64,000 nt of DNA from Prevotellaceae bacterium UBA2744 (GCA_002353575.1 DEJQ01000026.1:1-64000); one strand, 5' to 3'. Counted from the first letter of the stretch, positions 18,252 through 27,288 are shown. Made by a program: numbers and translations. Notes: generated by a model not told the origin, from the letters alone.

Positions 18252-19862
18252 ATGGAGACAAAGTATATATTTATCACAGGAGGTGTAGCTTCTTCGCTGG
18301 GTAAAGGAATCATCTCGGCATCGCTCGGAAAACTGCTGCAGGCGAGAGGATTCAAGATAACCATCCAAAAGTTCGACCCTTATATCAATATTGACCCGGG
18401 AACCCTCAATCCTTACGAACACGGCGAGTGCTACGTGACTGCCGACGGACAGGAAACCGACCTGGATCTAGGACACTACGAACGGTTTACCGGCATACAG
18501 ACCACACGCGACAACAGCGTGACTACAGGACGCATCTACCTCAGTGTGATAGAACGGGAAAGACGCGGCGACTACTTGGGTAAGACTATCCAAGTAGTAC
18601 CTCATATTACAGATGAGATAAAACGACGCATCCGACTCAATGCCACAAAAGAACATTTCGATTTCGTTATCACAGAAATCGGAGGAACCATTGGCGACAT
18701 AGAAAGTCAGCCGTTTCTCGAAGCTATACGTCAACTGCGTTGGGAATTGGGACACAATGCCCTGAACATACACCTCACATACGTTCCTTATCTGGCTGCT
18801 GCAGGCGAACTGAAAACAAAGCCAACACAGACCAGTGTAAAACAACTACAGGGTCTGGGCATTCAACCCGAAGTACTCGTGTTGCGTACAGAACACACTC
18901 TGAGCGACGAACTGCGAGCAAAGGTAGCCCATTTCTGCAACGTAGATGTCAATGCTGTTATACAGAGTCAAGACCTCCCAAGTATCTATGAAGTACCTGC
19001 AAACATGCAACGTCAGGGTCTCGACACCATCTGTCTGAAGAAAATGGATATTGAAGCCGAAGGTGTGGCTGATTTAGGAGCTTGGCACGACTTCCTCGAA
19101 CGCAGAAACAAAGCAACTAAGGTGCTCAATATCGGTCTCGTTGGAAAGTACGACCTGCAGGATGCCTATAAAAGTATCATCGAGAGTCTGGCTCACGCAG
19201 GTACGTACAACGATTATAAAGTACATACACATTTTATAAATAGCGAACATATCAAAGCCAACAACGTAGGAGAGTTACTCTCACCAATGGCTGGCATTGT
19301 TATCTGTCCGGGTTTTGGCAGTAGAGGCATAGAAGGAAAGATTCTGGCAGCCCAGTATGCACGCACCCATAATATGCCTGCTTTCGGAATCTGTCTGGGA
19401 ATGCAGATGATGGTGATAGAATTTGCACGTAACGTACTGGGATATTCCGATGCCAACAGTAGCGAAATAGATGTAAAAACACCTCATAACGTAATAGACA
19501 TCATGGAGGAACAAAAAAGCATCACTCAGAAAGGTGGCACCATGCGTCTTGGAGCTTATGCATGTCGTCTAAGAGAAGACAGTCACGTCTTTCAAGCCTA
19601 TGGTGGTAAATCGCTGATTATGGAGCGCCACCGTCATCGTTATGAATTCAACAATCGTTTTCGCGACGAATACGAATCGGCAGGCATGCATTGCGTAGGC
19701 ATCAACCCTACATCAAAACTGGTTGAAATTGTCGAACTTCCCTCCCACCCTTGGTATATAGGAACACAATTCCATCCTGAGTACTCATCGACGGTGCTAC
19801 AACCGCATCCGTTGTTTATGGACTTTATAAAACATTGTATCAATGGAGCAACTGAAGCATGA
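18252..19862 (+). CDS. pyrG: CTP synthase
   Basis: A 536-aa enzyme making CTP from UTP, ATP and glutamine. The N-terminal synthetase domain begins with GGVASSLGKGIISASLG. The C-terminal class I amidotransferase domain (from about residue 290) has PGFGSRGIEGK, the nucleophile Cys in AFGICLGMQ (about 380) and QFHPEYSS (about 505). The length matches the family. The stop overlaps the next gene by 20 nt, showing tight coupling to the PurF-like gene. Its presence here groups a glutamine-consuming nucleotide enzyme with ammonium uptake. Confidence 0.97.
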   Translation: METKYIFITGGVASSLGKGIISASLGKLLQARGFKITIQKFDPYINIDPGTLNPYEHGECYVTADGQETDLDLGHYERFTGIQTTRDNSVTTGRIYLSVIERERRGDYLGKTIQVVPHITDEIKRRIRLNATKEHFDFVITEIGGTIGDIESQPFLEAIRQLRWELGHNALNIHLTYVPYLAAAGELKTKPTQTSVKQLQGLGIQPEVLVLRTEHTLSDELRAKVAHFCNVDVNAVIQSQDLPSIYEVPANMQRQGLDTICLKKMDIEAEGVADLGAWHDFLERRNKATKVLNIGLVGKYDLQDAYKSIIESLAHAGTYNDYKVHTHFINSEHIKANNVGELLSPMAGIVICPGFGSRGIEGKILAAQYARTHNMPAFGICLGMQMMVIEFARNVLGYSDANSSEIDVKTPHNVIDIMEEQKSITQKGGTMRLGAYACRLREDSHVFQAYGGKSLIMERHRHRYEFNNRFRDEYESAGMHCVGINPTSKLVEIVELPSHPWYIGTQFHPEYSSTVLQPHPLFMDFIKHCINGATEA

Positions 19863-21636
19863 GTGTGGTGTAGCGATGATAAGACTTCTTAAGCCTATAT
19901 CATACTACCAACAAAAATACGGAACTGCCCGCTACGGACTCAATAAACTCTATCTGATGATGGAGAAACAGCACAACCGCGGACAGGAGGGAGCTGGCAT
20001 AGCTTGTGTCAATATGGACGCACCTGCCGGCACAGAATACATGTATCGCGAACGGGCAGAGGGCAAGGATGCCATAACAGAGATATTCAGACGAATCGAG
20101 AAAGGACAACTAAGTACGGATAACGGTTCTGCTCCAAACGATAATTATCAATTGTCAATTTTCAATTCTCAATTATACATGGGTCACTTGCGCTACAGCA
20201 CAACTGGGCGTCACGGACTCGGGTATGTACATCCCTTCCTGCGTCGCAACAACTGGCGTGCAAAGAATCTAAGTCTCTGTGGCAATTTCAACATGACCAA
20301 CATCGACGAGGTATTTCAGTATCTCATCTCCAATGGTCAGTCGCCACGAGTATATGGCGATGCCTACATCACTCTCGAACTGATGGGACATCGTCTCGAC
20401 CGCGAAGTAGAACGACTCTATCGCGAAGCCAAGGACAAGGAACTGCAGGGTACAGCCATAACAGACTACATCGACAACAACGTATGTATAGCCAACATAC
20501 TCAAAAAGACGATGAAACACTTCGACGGCGGTTATGTGATGTGCGGAATCACAGGTTCAGGCGAACTCTTCGCCATTCGCGACCCATGGGGCATTCGTCC
20601 CGCATTCTACTATCACGACGACGAAATCGTAGTACTCGCTTCCGAACGACCTGTCATACAGACATGTTTCGACCTCCAAGCTAAGGACATAAAAGAATTG
20701 AGAGCGGGTCAGTCACTCATCGTACACAAATCAGGCGAATTAAAACTGGAGCAGATAATCGAACCAAAACAGAATGCAGCTTGTTCGTTCGAACGCATCT
20801 ATTTCAGTCGCGGTTCCGATTGTGACATCTACCAGGAACGCAAACGTCTTGGCGAACAACTCATGCCGCAAATCATGAAAGCCATCGATGCAGATGTGGA
20901 GAACACAGTCTTCTCCTACATTCCTAACACAGCCGAAGTAGCTTACTACGGAATGACAGACGGTTTTCGGAAACAGGGACTCGACGTACGTACAGAGAAA
21001 GTAGTATGGAAAGATATCAAGATGCGTACATTTATTACTGAGGACAACGAGCGCAACGACCTCGCAGCCCACGTTTATGATGTAAGCTACGGAAGTGTAC
21101 AAGCATACAAAGACTATCTGGTTATCATTGATGATAGCATCGTACGAGGCACAACCCTTCGCGAGAGTATTTTCAAAATTCTCGACCGTCTGCACCCAAA
21201 GAAAATAGTCATGGTTAGTAGTTCTCCTCAAATCCGTTACCCTGACTACTACGGCATCGACATGTCGCATCTCGAAGAGTTATGTGCCTTCCGTGCAGCT
21301 ATAGCTCTCATCAACGAGCGCTGCATGCAACAGATAATAGCTGAGACATATCGTCTTTGTAAAACAGAACCTACAACAGAGAATCATGTTCGACGCATCT
21401 ATGCCCCCTTTACAGTCGAAGAGATAAACCAGAAGATTGTCGAGATGCTGCGTCCCGACAACATGCAGACACCAGTCGAACTGGTATTCCAAAGTATTGA
21501 GGGACTACACAAAGCCTGTCCCGACCATCCAGGCGATTGGTATTTCACAGGCAACTACCCCACATCCGGAGGCACAAGACTATGCAACCAAGCCTTCGTG
21601 GATTTCGTAGAGAAAAAACTTAAAATGCAACTATAA
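19843..21636 (+). CDS. amidophosphoribosyltransferase-like protein (PurF family)
   Basis: A 597-aa protein with a class II glutamine amidotransferase domain (nucleophile Cys8 in KHECGVAM; KQHNRGQEGAGIA near 47) and a C-terminal phosphoribosyltransferase domain with the PRPP motif VIIDDSIVRGTT at about residues 427-438. It fits the long Bacteroidales PurF variant (from memory about 625 aa) that lies beside carAB; whether it is the main purine enzyme or a paralogue cannot be decided. Residues 101-112 (DNYQLSIFNSQL) come from an in-frame AATTGTCAATT repeat placed just before the conserved YMGHLRYST strand. Confidence 0.85.
   Translation: MEQLKHECGVAMIRLLKPISYYQQKYGTARYGLNKLYLMMEKQHNRGQEGAGIACVNMDAPAGTEYMYRERAEGKDAITEIFRRIEKGQLSTDNGSAPNDNYQLSIFNSQLYMGHLRYSTTGRHGLGYVHPFLRRNNWRAKNLSLCGNFNMTNIDEVFQYLISNGQSPRVYGDAYITLELMGHRLDREVERLYREAKDKELQGTAITDYIDNNVCIANILKKTMKHFDGGYVMCGITGSGELFAIRDPWGIRPAFYYHDDEIVVLASERPVIQTCFDLQAKDIKELRAGQSLIVHKSGELKLEQIIEPKQNAACSFERIYFSRGSDCDIYQERKRLGEQLMPQIMKAIDADVENTVFSYIPNTAEVAYYGMTDGFRKQGLDVRTEKVVWKDIKMRTFITEDNERNDLAAHVYDVSYGSVQAYKDYLVIIDDSIVRGTTLRESIFKILDRLHPKKIVMVSSSPQIRYPDYYGIDMSHLEELCAFRAAIALINERCMQQIIAETYRLCKTEPTTENHVRRIYAPFTVEEINQKIVEMLRPDNMQTPVELVFQSIEGLHKACPDHPGDWYFTGNYPTSGGTRLCNQAFVDFVEKKLKMQL
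20143..20176. repeat. in-frame CAATTGTCAATT repeat inside PurF-like gene
   Basis: Tandem AATTATCAATTGTCAATT and TTCAATTCTCAATT units, the same family as the gltB-gltD spacer. They keep the reading frame and encode NYQLSIFNSQL. Confidence 0.85.
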
Positions 21637-21662
21637 TCAACTGTCAATAAAAAAAACGCAAA

Positions 21663-24599
21663 ATGAGAGAAGCAAAATTAATATTAGATGATGGTAGCGA
21701 ATTCATAGGCCGCTCATTCGGTTACGAAGCCGACACTACAGGCGAAGTAGTGTTCAACACCGCTATGACAGGCTACCCAGAGAGTTTGACAGACCCCAGT
21801 TATGCAGGACAGATACTGGTCACCACCTACCCGCTTATAGGAAACTATGGAGTACCAAGTACCGACTTGGCACCCAACGGAATTCCTCTCTTCATGGAGA
21901 GCGATCGTATTCACGTAAAAGCTCTGATTGTGGCAGACTACAGTGAAGACTACTCCCACTGGAATGCAAAGGAGAGTTTGTCTGCGTGGTTGAAACGCGA
22001 AAAGATTCCAGCTATCACAGGCATCGATACCCGTCGTCTTACTACCCGCCTACGCGAACACGGAGTGATGATAGGACGGATAGAGATGTCAGATGGAAAA
22101 TGTAAGATGGATGACGGAAGTGGTAAGAGTTTTGATTACAGCTCTACTAACTGGGTAGAAAAAGTCTCATGCAAAGACGTAATCACTTACAGTCCAACTA
22201 TTAACGAAAGACGAAAGACGAATGACGAAACACCTAATTGTCAACTCTCAACTAAAAAAAGAGTTGTTCTCGTCGATTGTGGAGTAAAAGCAAACATCAT
22301 ACGTTGTCTGATAAATCGTGGTATAGAAGTGGTTCGTGTACCTTGGGACTACGACTTCAAACAACTCGAGTTCGACGGACTCTTTCTTGCCAATGGTCCT
22401 GGCGATCCGGAACAATGTAGCAAGACAGTTGAACATATCCGTACATTTCTCAACACCACACCTGTTCGTCCTTGTATGGGAATCTGTTTAGGCAACCAGC
22501 TGCTGGCTCGTGCAGCAGGTGCAAAAACCTACAAACTGAAATACGGACATCGTTCTCACAACCAACCCGTACGTCTCGTAGGTTCTACGAAGTGTTTTAT
22601 CACCAGTCAAAACCACGGTTACGCAGTCGACGATACTACCCTACCCGATGGTTGGGAACCCCTCTTCGTAAACATGAACGACGGTTCGAACGAAGGCATT
22701 CGTCACAAGACAAACCCATGGTTCTCCGCCCAGTTCCACCCCGAAGCATGTTCTGGTCCAGTGGACACAGAATTCCTCTTCGACGAATTTGTAAAGGAAC
22801 TAAAGGACGAAAAACGAAAAACGGAAAACAAAAAACTAATTGTCAATTCTCAATTGTCAACTGTCACCTCTCAACTGTCAACTGTCAATTCTCAACTGTC
22901 ACCTGTCAACTCTCAACTGACCAAAGTTCTTCTTCTCGGTTCTGGAGCACTTAAAATCGGACAGGCAGGTGAATTTGACTATAGTGGTTCACAGGCACTG
23001 AAAGCACTGAAGGAAGAAGGTATTCATACAGTACTTATCAACCCGAATGTTGCTACAGTACAAACATCTGAAGGTATTGCCGATACAGTCTATTTTCAAC
23101 CCGTTACACCCGACTTCGTAGAACGAGTCATTGAGAAGGAACGTCCCGACGGCATCCTGCTCTCTTTTGGAGGACAGACAGCACTCAACTGCGGCGTAGA
23201 ACTCTACCATCGTGGCGTATTTGAGAAATATGGAGTGAAAGTGTTGGGTACACCTATTCAGGCAATCATAGACACCGAAGACCGCGACCTCTTCGTGCAA
23301 CGACTCGACGAAATTGGTGTAAAGACCATCAAGAGTCAGGCTTGTAGCACAATCGAGGAAGTTCGCAAGGCAGCACACGAACTAGGATTCCCCGTAATCC
23401 TGAGAGCAGCTTATGCACTCGGCGGACTCGGCAGCGGATTCTGCGACAACGAAGCCGAACTGGAAACTCAGGCTGAGGAAGCCTTCTCGTTCTCCCCACA
23501 GGTACTTGTAGAGAAGAGTCTGCGCGGATGGAAAGAAATCGAATACGAAGTAGTTCGCGACCGCTACGACAACTGTATCACAGTATGTAATATGGAAAAC
23601 TTCGACCCACTCGGCATTCATACAGGTGAAAGTATTGTAGTAGCTCCAAGTCAAACTCTTACAAACTCTGAATATCACAAACTGCGTGCCCTTGCCATCA
23701 AGATTATCCGTCATATCGGCATCGTTGGCGAGTGTAACGTACAATACGCCCTCGACCCACAATCGGAAGACTACCGCGTCATCGAGGTGAACGCACGACT
23801 CAGTCGATCGTCAGCTCTTGCCTCCAAAGCCACAGGTTATCCGTTGGCATTCGTAGCTGCAAAACTCGGACTCGGTTACGGACTCTTCGAACTGAAGAAC
23901 TCAGTTACCAAGACCACATCAGCATTCTTCGAACCAGCCCTCGACTATGTAGTAGTGAAGATACCACGTTGGGACCTCACAAAATTCCAGGGAGTGAAAC
24001 GCGAACTTGGTTCTTCGATGAAGAGTGTGGGCGAAGTGATGGCTATTGGACGCACCTTCGAAGAAACCCTACAAAAAGGTCTGCGTATGATAGGTCAGGG
24101 AATGCACGGATTTGTAGAGAATCACGAACTGAAGATTCCGAATATCGACAAATCACTCCACGAACCTACCGACATGCGCATATTCGTAGTATCGAAGGCA
24201 ATGAAAATAGGTTATGGTGTCGAACAGATACATCAGCTCACGAAGATAGACCGTTGGTTCCTCCGAAAACTGAAACATATCATCGACATCGACCAGCATC
24301 TCAAAGACTCCGCCATGCTTGCAGAATATTCACAATATGCAGACTATAGCGAGTTGCTCGAATACCTCGAAGCACCAGAGTTCTTCCCCTACTTCCACGA
24401 CGCAAAAATATATGGATTCTCCGACTTCCAGATTGGTCGTGCCATCGGACTCGAAACCCTCATGAATATGGAAAAAGCAGGACTCACCATACGCAAGTGG
24501 CGTAAATCACTCGGTCTCCTCCCAAAGGTAAACCGAATCGACACCCTCGCAGCCGAATATCCTGCCCAAACCAACTACTTATACATGACATATGTGTAA
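21663..24599 (+). CDS. fused carbamoyl-phosphate synthase: complete CarA plus N-terminal half of CarB
   Basis: 978 aa. Residues 1-381 are a full CarA small subunit: nucleophile Cys275 in MGICLGNQ (the usual HQ is NQ) and the catalytic His-Glu in SAQFHPEA. Residues 382-420 are a repeat-encoded linker of VNSQLST-like units. Residues 421-978 match CarB from KVLLLGSGALKIGQAGEFD through the carboxyphosphate synthetase domain (VLVEKSLRGWKEIEYEV, VIEVNARLSRSSALASKATG) and the oligomerisation domain, ending NYLYMTYV-stop. The carbamoyl-phosphate half and the MGS-like allosteric domain (about 515 residues) are absent. A second repeat tract starts at the stop. It could be a split CarB as in some thermophiles, a decaying gene, or an assembly collapse at repeats. 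A further in-frame repeat lies in CarA at residues 180-197. Confidence 0.9.
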   Translation: MREAKLILDDGSEFIGRSFGYEADTTGEVVFNTAMTGYPESLTDPSYAGQILVTTYPLIGNYGVPSTDLAPNGIPLFMESDRIHVKALIVADYSEDYSHWNAKESLSAWLKREKIPAITGIDTRRLTTRLREHGVMIGRIEMSDGKCKMDDGSGKSFDYSSTNWVEKVSCKDVITYSPTINERRKTNDETPNCQLSTKKRVVLVDCGVKANIIRCLINRGIEVVRVPWDYDFKQLEFDGLFLANGPGDPEQCSKTVEHIRTFLNTTPVRPCMGICLGNQLLARAAGAKTYKLKYGHRSHNQPVRLVGSTKCFITSQNHGYAVDDTTLPDGWEPLFVNMNDGSNEGIRHKTNPWFSAQFHPEACSGPVDTEFLFDEFVKELKDEKRKTENKKLIVNSQLSTVTSQLSTVNSQLSPVNSQLTKVLLLGSGALKIGQAGEFDYSGSQALKALKEEGIHTVLINPNVATVQTSEGIADTVYFQPVTPDFVERVIEKERPDGILLSFGGQTALNCGVELYHRGVFEKYGVKVLGTPIQAIIDTEDRDLFVQRLDEIGVKTIKSQACSTIEEVRKAAHELGFPVILRAAYALGGLGSGFCDNEAELETQAEEAFSFSPQVLVEKSLRGWKEIEYEVVRDRYDNCITVCNMENFDPLGIHTGESIVVAPSQTLTNSEYHKLRALAIKIIRHIGIVGECNVQYALDPQSEDYRVIEVNARLSRSSALASKATGYPLAFVAAKLGLGYGLFELKNSVTKTTSAFFEPALDYVVVKIPRWDLTKFQGVKRELGSSMKSVGEVMAIGRTFEETLQKGLRMIGQGMHGFVENHELKIPNIDKSLHEPTDMRIFVVSKAMKIGYGVEQIHQLTKIDRWFLRKLKHIIDIDQHLKDSAMLAEYSQYADYSELLEYLEAPEFFPYFHDAKIYGFSDFQIGRAIGLETLMNMEKAGLTIRKWRKSLGLLPKVNRIDTLAAEYPAQTNYLYMTYV
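22202..22253. repeat. in-frame ACGAAAG / TCAACTCTCAACT repeat inside carA part
   Basis: ACGAAAGACGAAAGACGAAT is followed by AATTGTCAACTCTCAACT. It joins two repeat types seen separately elsewhere and encodes about ERRKTNDETPNCQLS, just before the conserved VVLVDCGVKANI strand of CarA. Confidence 0.85.
22806..22919. repeat. 114-bp tandem repeat forming the CarA-CarB linker
   Basis: An ACGAAAA tract leads into about eight imperfect copies of CTCAACTGTCAA-type units (7- and 14-nt spacing). It is translated in frame as repeating VNSQLS peptides. It occupies the position of a carA-carB intergenic spacer, with no stop codon in the used frame. Confidence 0.92.
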
Positions 24600-24684
24600 A
24601 CGAAAGACGAAAAACGAAAAACGAAAAACGAAAACCAAAACGAAAATTCTTTAAACTTTAAACTTTAAACTTTAAACTTTACAA
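24600..24684. repeat. ACGAAAA and TTTAAAC tandem repeats between carB truncation and asnB
   Basis: Five to six ACGAAAA/ACGAAAG units (24600-24646) are followed by four to five TTTAAAC units (24650-24681). The first base directly follows the stop of the truncated carB, and the tract ends 5 bp before the asnB ATG. Confidence 0.93.
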
Positions 24685-24688
24685 TCAT

Positions 24689-26386
24689 ATGTGTGGAATA
24701 GTATCAATATTAAAAGTAAAAGAGCAGACGCCTCAGTTGCGTAGCAAAGCTCTGAAGATGAGTCAGAAAATACGTCATCGTGGTCCCGACTGGAGCGGCA
24801 TCTACTGTGGTGGCAGTGCCATTCTTGCCCACGAGCGACTTAGTATTGTCGATCCTGAAAGTGGTGGTCAGCCCCTCTTCTCATCCGACAAAAAACAAAT
24901 ACTTGCTGTCAACGGCGAGATATACAACCATCAGGACATACGTCGTCAGTACGCAGGGAAATACGAATTCCAGACGGGCAGCGACTGCGAAGTGATTCTC
25001 GCCCTCTACAAAGAGAAAGGTATCAACTTCCTTGAAGACCTCAGCGGCATATTCGCCTTCGTACTCTACGACGAAGAAAAAGACGTATTTCTCATTGCCC
25101 GCGACCCAATCGGTGTCATACCACTCTACATCGGTTACGACTCCGACGGCACCATTTATGTGGCAAGCGAACTGAAAGCCCTCGAAGGTCAGTGCGAACG
25201 CTACGAACCATTCCTTCCGGGACATTTCGTTACCAACATTGGAACCTCATCACCTGTCAACTCTCAACTCTCAACTATCAACTTTCAGCGTTACTACCAG
25301 CGCGACTGGATGGAGTACGATGCCGTCAAGAACAACCCTGCCAGCATCACAGAACTGCACGACTCACTCGAAGCAGCTGTTCGTCGCCAACTCATGTCCG
25401 ACGTTCCTTACGGAGTACTCCTTAGCGGCGGACTCGACTCCTCAGTCATCTCAGCCCTTGCAGAACGATTCTCTGAAATGCGTATCGAAGACAACTCACA
25501 GACCAAAGCCTACTGGCCGCGCCTCCATTCCTTTGCCGTAGGACTCAAAGGAGCACCTGACCTGGCTAAGGCACGTCTCGTAGCAGATCATATCGGAACC
25601 GTTCACCACGAGATAAACTACACCATTCAGGAAGGACTCGATGCCATTCGCGACGTCATCTACTTCATAGAGACCTACGACGTCACCACCGTTCGTGCCT
25701 CCACACCTATGTACCTCCTGGCACGAGTCATCAAGTCGATGGGCATCAAAATGGTACTCTCTGGTGAAGGAGCTGACGAGATATTCGGTGGATACCTCTA
25801 CTTCCATAAAGCACCAACAGCAAAAGACTTCCATGAAGAGACTGTTCGCAAACTCTCCAAACTACACCTCTACGACTGTCTGCGAGCCAACAAGAGTCTC
25901 TCTGCCTGGGGCGTAGAAGGTAGAGTACCATTCCTCGACAAAGAATTCCTCGACGTAGCAATGCGCACCAACCCCGAAGCAAAGATGTGTCCGGGCGACA
26001 CTATCGAAAAGAAACTCATCCGCACCGCCTTTGCCGACATGTTGCCACAGGAAGTAGCTTGGCGGCAGAAAGAGCAGTTCTCCGACGGAGTCGGCTACTC
26101 CTGGATCGACACCCTAAAGGAAATGACAGCAGCTGCAGTGACCGACGAACAGATGGCACATGCAGCCGAGCGCTTCCCTATCAACCCGCCAAAGAACAAA
26201 GAAGAGTACTACTATCGCAGCATCTTCGCCGAACACTTCCCCAGCGACTCCGCTGCCCGCAGCGTACCGTCAGAAGCCAGCGTAGCCTGTTCCACAGCCA
26301 TCGCCCTCGAATGGGATGCCGCCTTTCGAGGCATGAACGACCCTTCCGGACGTGCCGTCAAAGGAGTTCACGAACAAGCATACTAA
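24689..26386 (+). CDS. asnB: asparagine synthase (glutamine-hydrolysing)
   Basis: A 565-aa AsnB making asparagine from aspartate, glutamine and ATP. The N-terminal nucleophile is Cys2 (MCGIVSIL) with RHRGPDWSG near 30. The synthetase domain has the PP-loop SGGLDSS near 250 and the conserved GEGADEIFGGY near 358. Residues 188-199 (SPVNSQLSTINF) are an in-frame repeat in the linker between the two domains, a spot that should tolerate extra residues. It is the last gene of the rightward nitrogen operon, followed by a strong terminator. Confidence 0.96.
   Translation: MCGIVSILKVKEQTPQLRSKALKMSQKIRHRGPDWSGIYCGGSAILAHERLSIVDPESGGQPLFSSDKKQILAVNGEIYNHQDIRRQYAGKYEFQTGSDCEVILALYKEKGINFLEDLSGIFAFVLYDEEKDVFLIARDPIGVIPLYIGYDSDGTIYVASELKALEGQCERYEPFLPGHFVTNIGTSSPVNSQLSTINFQRYYQRDWMEYDAVKNNPASITELHDSLEAAVRRQLMSDVPYGVLLSGGLDSSVISALAERFSEMRIEDNSQTKAYWPRLHSFAVGLKGAPDLAKARLVADHIGTVHHEINYTIQEGLDAIRDVIYFIETYDVTTVRASTPMYLLARVIKSMGIKMVLSGEGADEIFGGYLYFHKAPTAKDFHEETVRKLSKLHLYDCLRANKSLSAWGVEGRVPFLDKEFLDVAMRTNPEAKMCPGDTIEKKLIRTAFADMLPQEVAWRQKEQFSDGVGYSWIDTLKEMTAAAVTDEQMAHAAERFPINPPKNKEEYYYRSIFAEHFPSDSAARSVPSEASVACSTAIALEWDAAFRGMNDPSGRAVKGVHEQAY
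25251..25285. repeat. in-frame TCAACTCTCAACT repeat inside asnB
   Basis: Tandem CTGTCAACTCTCAACTCTCA and ACTATCAACT units in the interdomain region of AsnB. They preserve the reading frame and encode PVNSQLSTIN. Confidence 0.88.
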
Positions 26387-26391
26387 TACAC

Positions 26392-26432
26392 AAAAGAGCT
26401 GACCAGGCAATTGTCTGGTCAGCTCTTTTTTT
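26392..26432 (+). terminator. Rho-independent terminator after asnB
   Basis: A perfect 15-bp stem (AAAAGAGCTGACCAG with CTGGTCAGCTCTTTT) closes an 8-nt loop and is followed by a T-run. It begins 6 bp after the asnB stop and closes the rightward nitrogen operon. Confidence 0.95.
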
Positions 26433-26516
26433 CGTTTTCATCAAGAATTAGAGAATTCGTTTTTCGTTAAGATTATCGTTAGTCAACTCCTAACTCCTGT
26501 AGCATCTGTTAGTATC
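26431..26516. repeat. degenerate CGTTTTTCG / GTCAACTCCTAACTCC repeat region
   Basis: Degenerate copies of the ACGAAAA (read here as TTCGTTTT) and TCAACTCxTAACT units seen inside the nitrogen genes. The tract lies beyond the asnB terminator and marks the right edge of repeat-rich DNA. Confidence 0.6.
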
Positions 26517-26565
26517 TAAAAAAAACTCACCCCGCAGGATGAGCCTTATAATATAGAGGATATAA

Positions 26566-27288
26566 CTATAAGCTTGGAGTCAAGCCACCATAACTCTTGA
26601 TAGCAATTTGCAAGGCTTCGTCTGTAGTGAATTGCTGATATAAAGTACAACGAGTCACAATTCTCTGAGGTGAGCAGCGTTCTCCTTTTACCATAACTAG
26701 AGCCCACCCCTTCATTTCATCAGCAAATTCTTCACCCTTCAACACACAATGACCATCAACCATAGTCATATCCATCCATGAAACGGCACGCTTATCAAAC
26801 AGCACACGAGCATCGACATCACTGCCTGTCTGTGTGGCAGTGAAGAGCCAAAGACTAGTATTGGGTTCCCATTTCTCCATGTCAAGATCAGTAATCAGAG
26901 CCGGTTGTCCGTCAACCTCACCTAACTGTTGTTTAATCTCAGGTAATGTCCCATCGCTAACTGGTATTCCAGGCATCAGAAATGCTGTTTTTCCCATAAC
27001 AACTTTCTCAACATACAAAACCGGTAACTGGTTGGCGAGCGAAAGAAAATTATTATAGGCAGTAGCCCCCTTGGTAAACATAGGCCTACAATACTTAAGC
27101 AACGACCACAATGCAACAGAGTGTCGCATTTTCTGTCGCTGAATAAACTGAGGCAAAGTATTACTGCGTTTCTCCATTGAGTTTGCAGAACGCAATATTA
27201 ACCTTCCTTGCTTCATATAAGTGGTTATACCATCTTTTCGCAGGCTGCCCACTGCCATCAGTCCTTTACCTGTACCTTTTCTCTTCAT
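26566..27288 (-). CDS. conserved-looking protein of unknown function
   Basis: 240 aa, not recognised with confidence. There is no signal peptide or membrane helix. The N-terminus is basic (MKRKGTGKGLMAVGSLRKDG). A segment with RSANSMEKRSNTLPQFIQRQ and a helical, Trp-containing stretch (ALWSLLKYCRPMF) recalls the layout of Bacteroidales DUF6266-type proteins, but this is only an impression. The C-terminal half is beta-rich with FTATQTGSDVDARV. It stands alone, convergent with asnB, with no obvious operon partner. Confidence 0.6.
   Translation of the reverse strand: MKRKGTGKGLMAVGSLRKDGITTYMKQGRLILRSANSMEKRSNTLPQFIQRQKMRHSVALWSLLKYCRPMFTKGATAYNNFLSLANQLPVLYVEKVVMGKTAFLMPGIPVSDGTLPEIKQQLGEVDGQPALITDLDMEKWEPNTSLWLFTATQTGSDVDARVLFDKRAVSWMDMTMVDGHCVLKGEEFADEMKGWALVMVKGERCSPQRIVTRCTLYQQFTTDEALQIAIKSYGGLTPSL

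Noticed and set aside
22806..22919. CRISPR-like array
   Set aside because: Units of 7-14 nt without unique spacers, translated in frame; no cas genes in the window.
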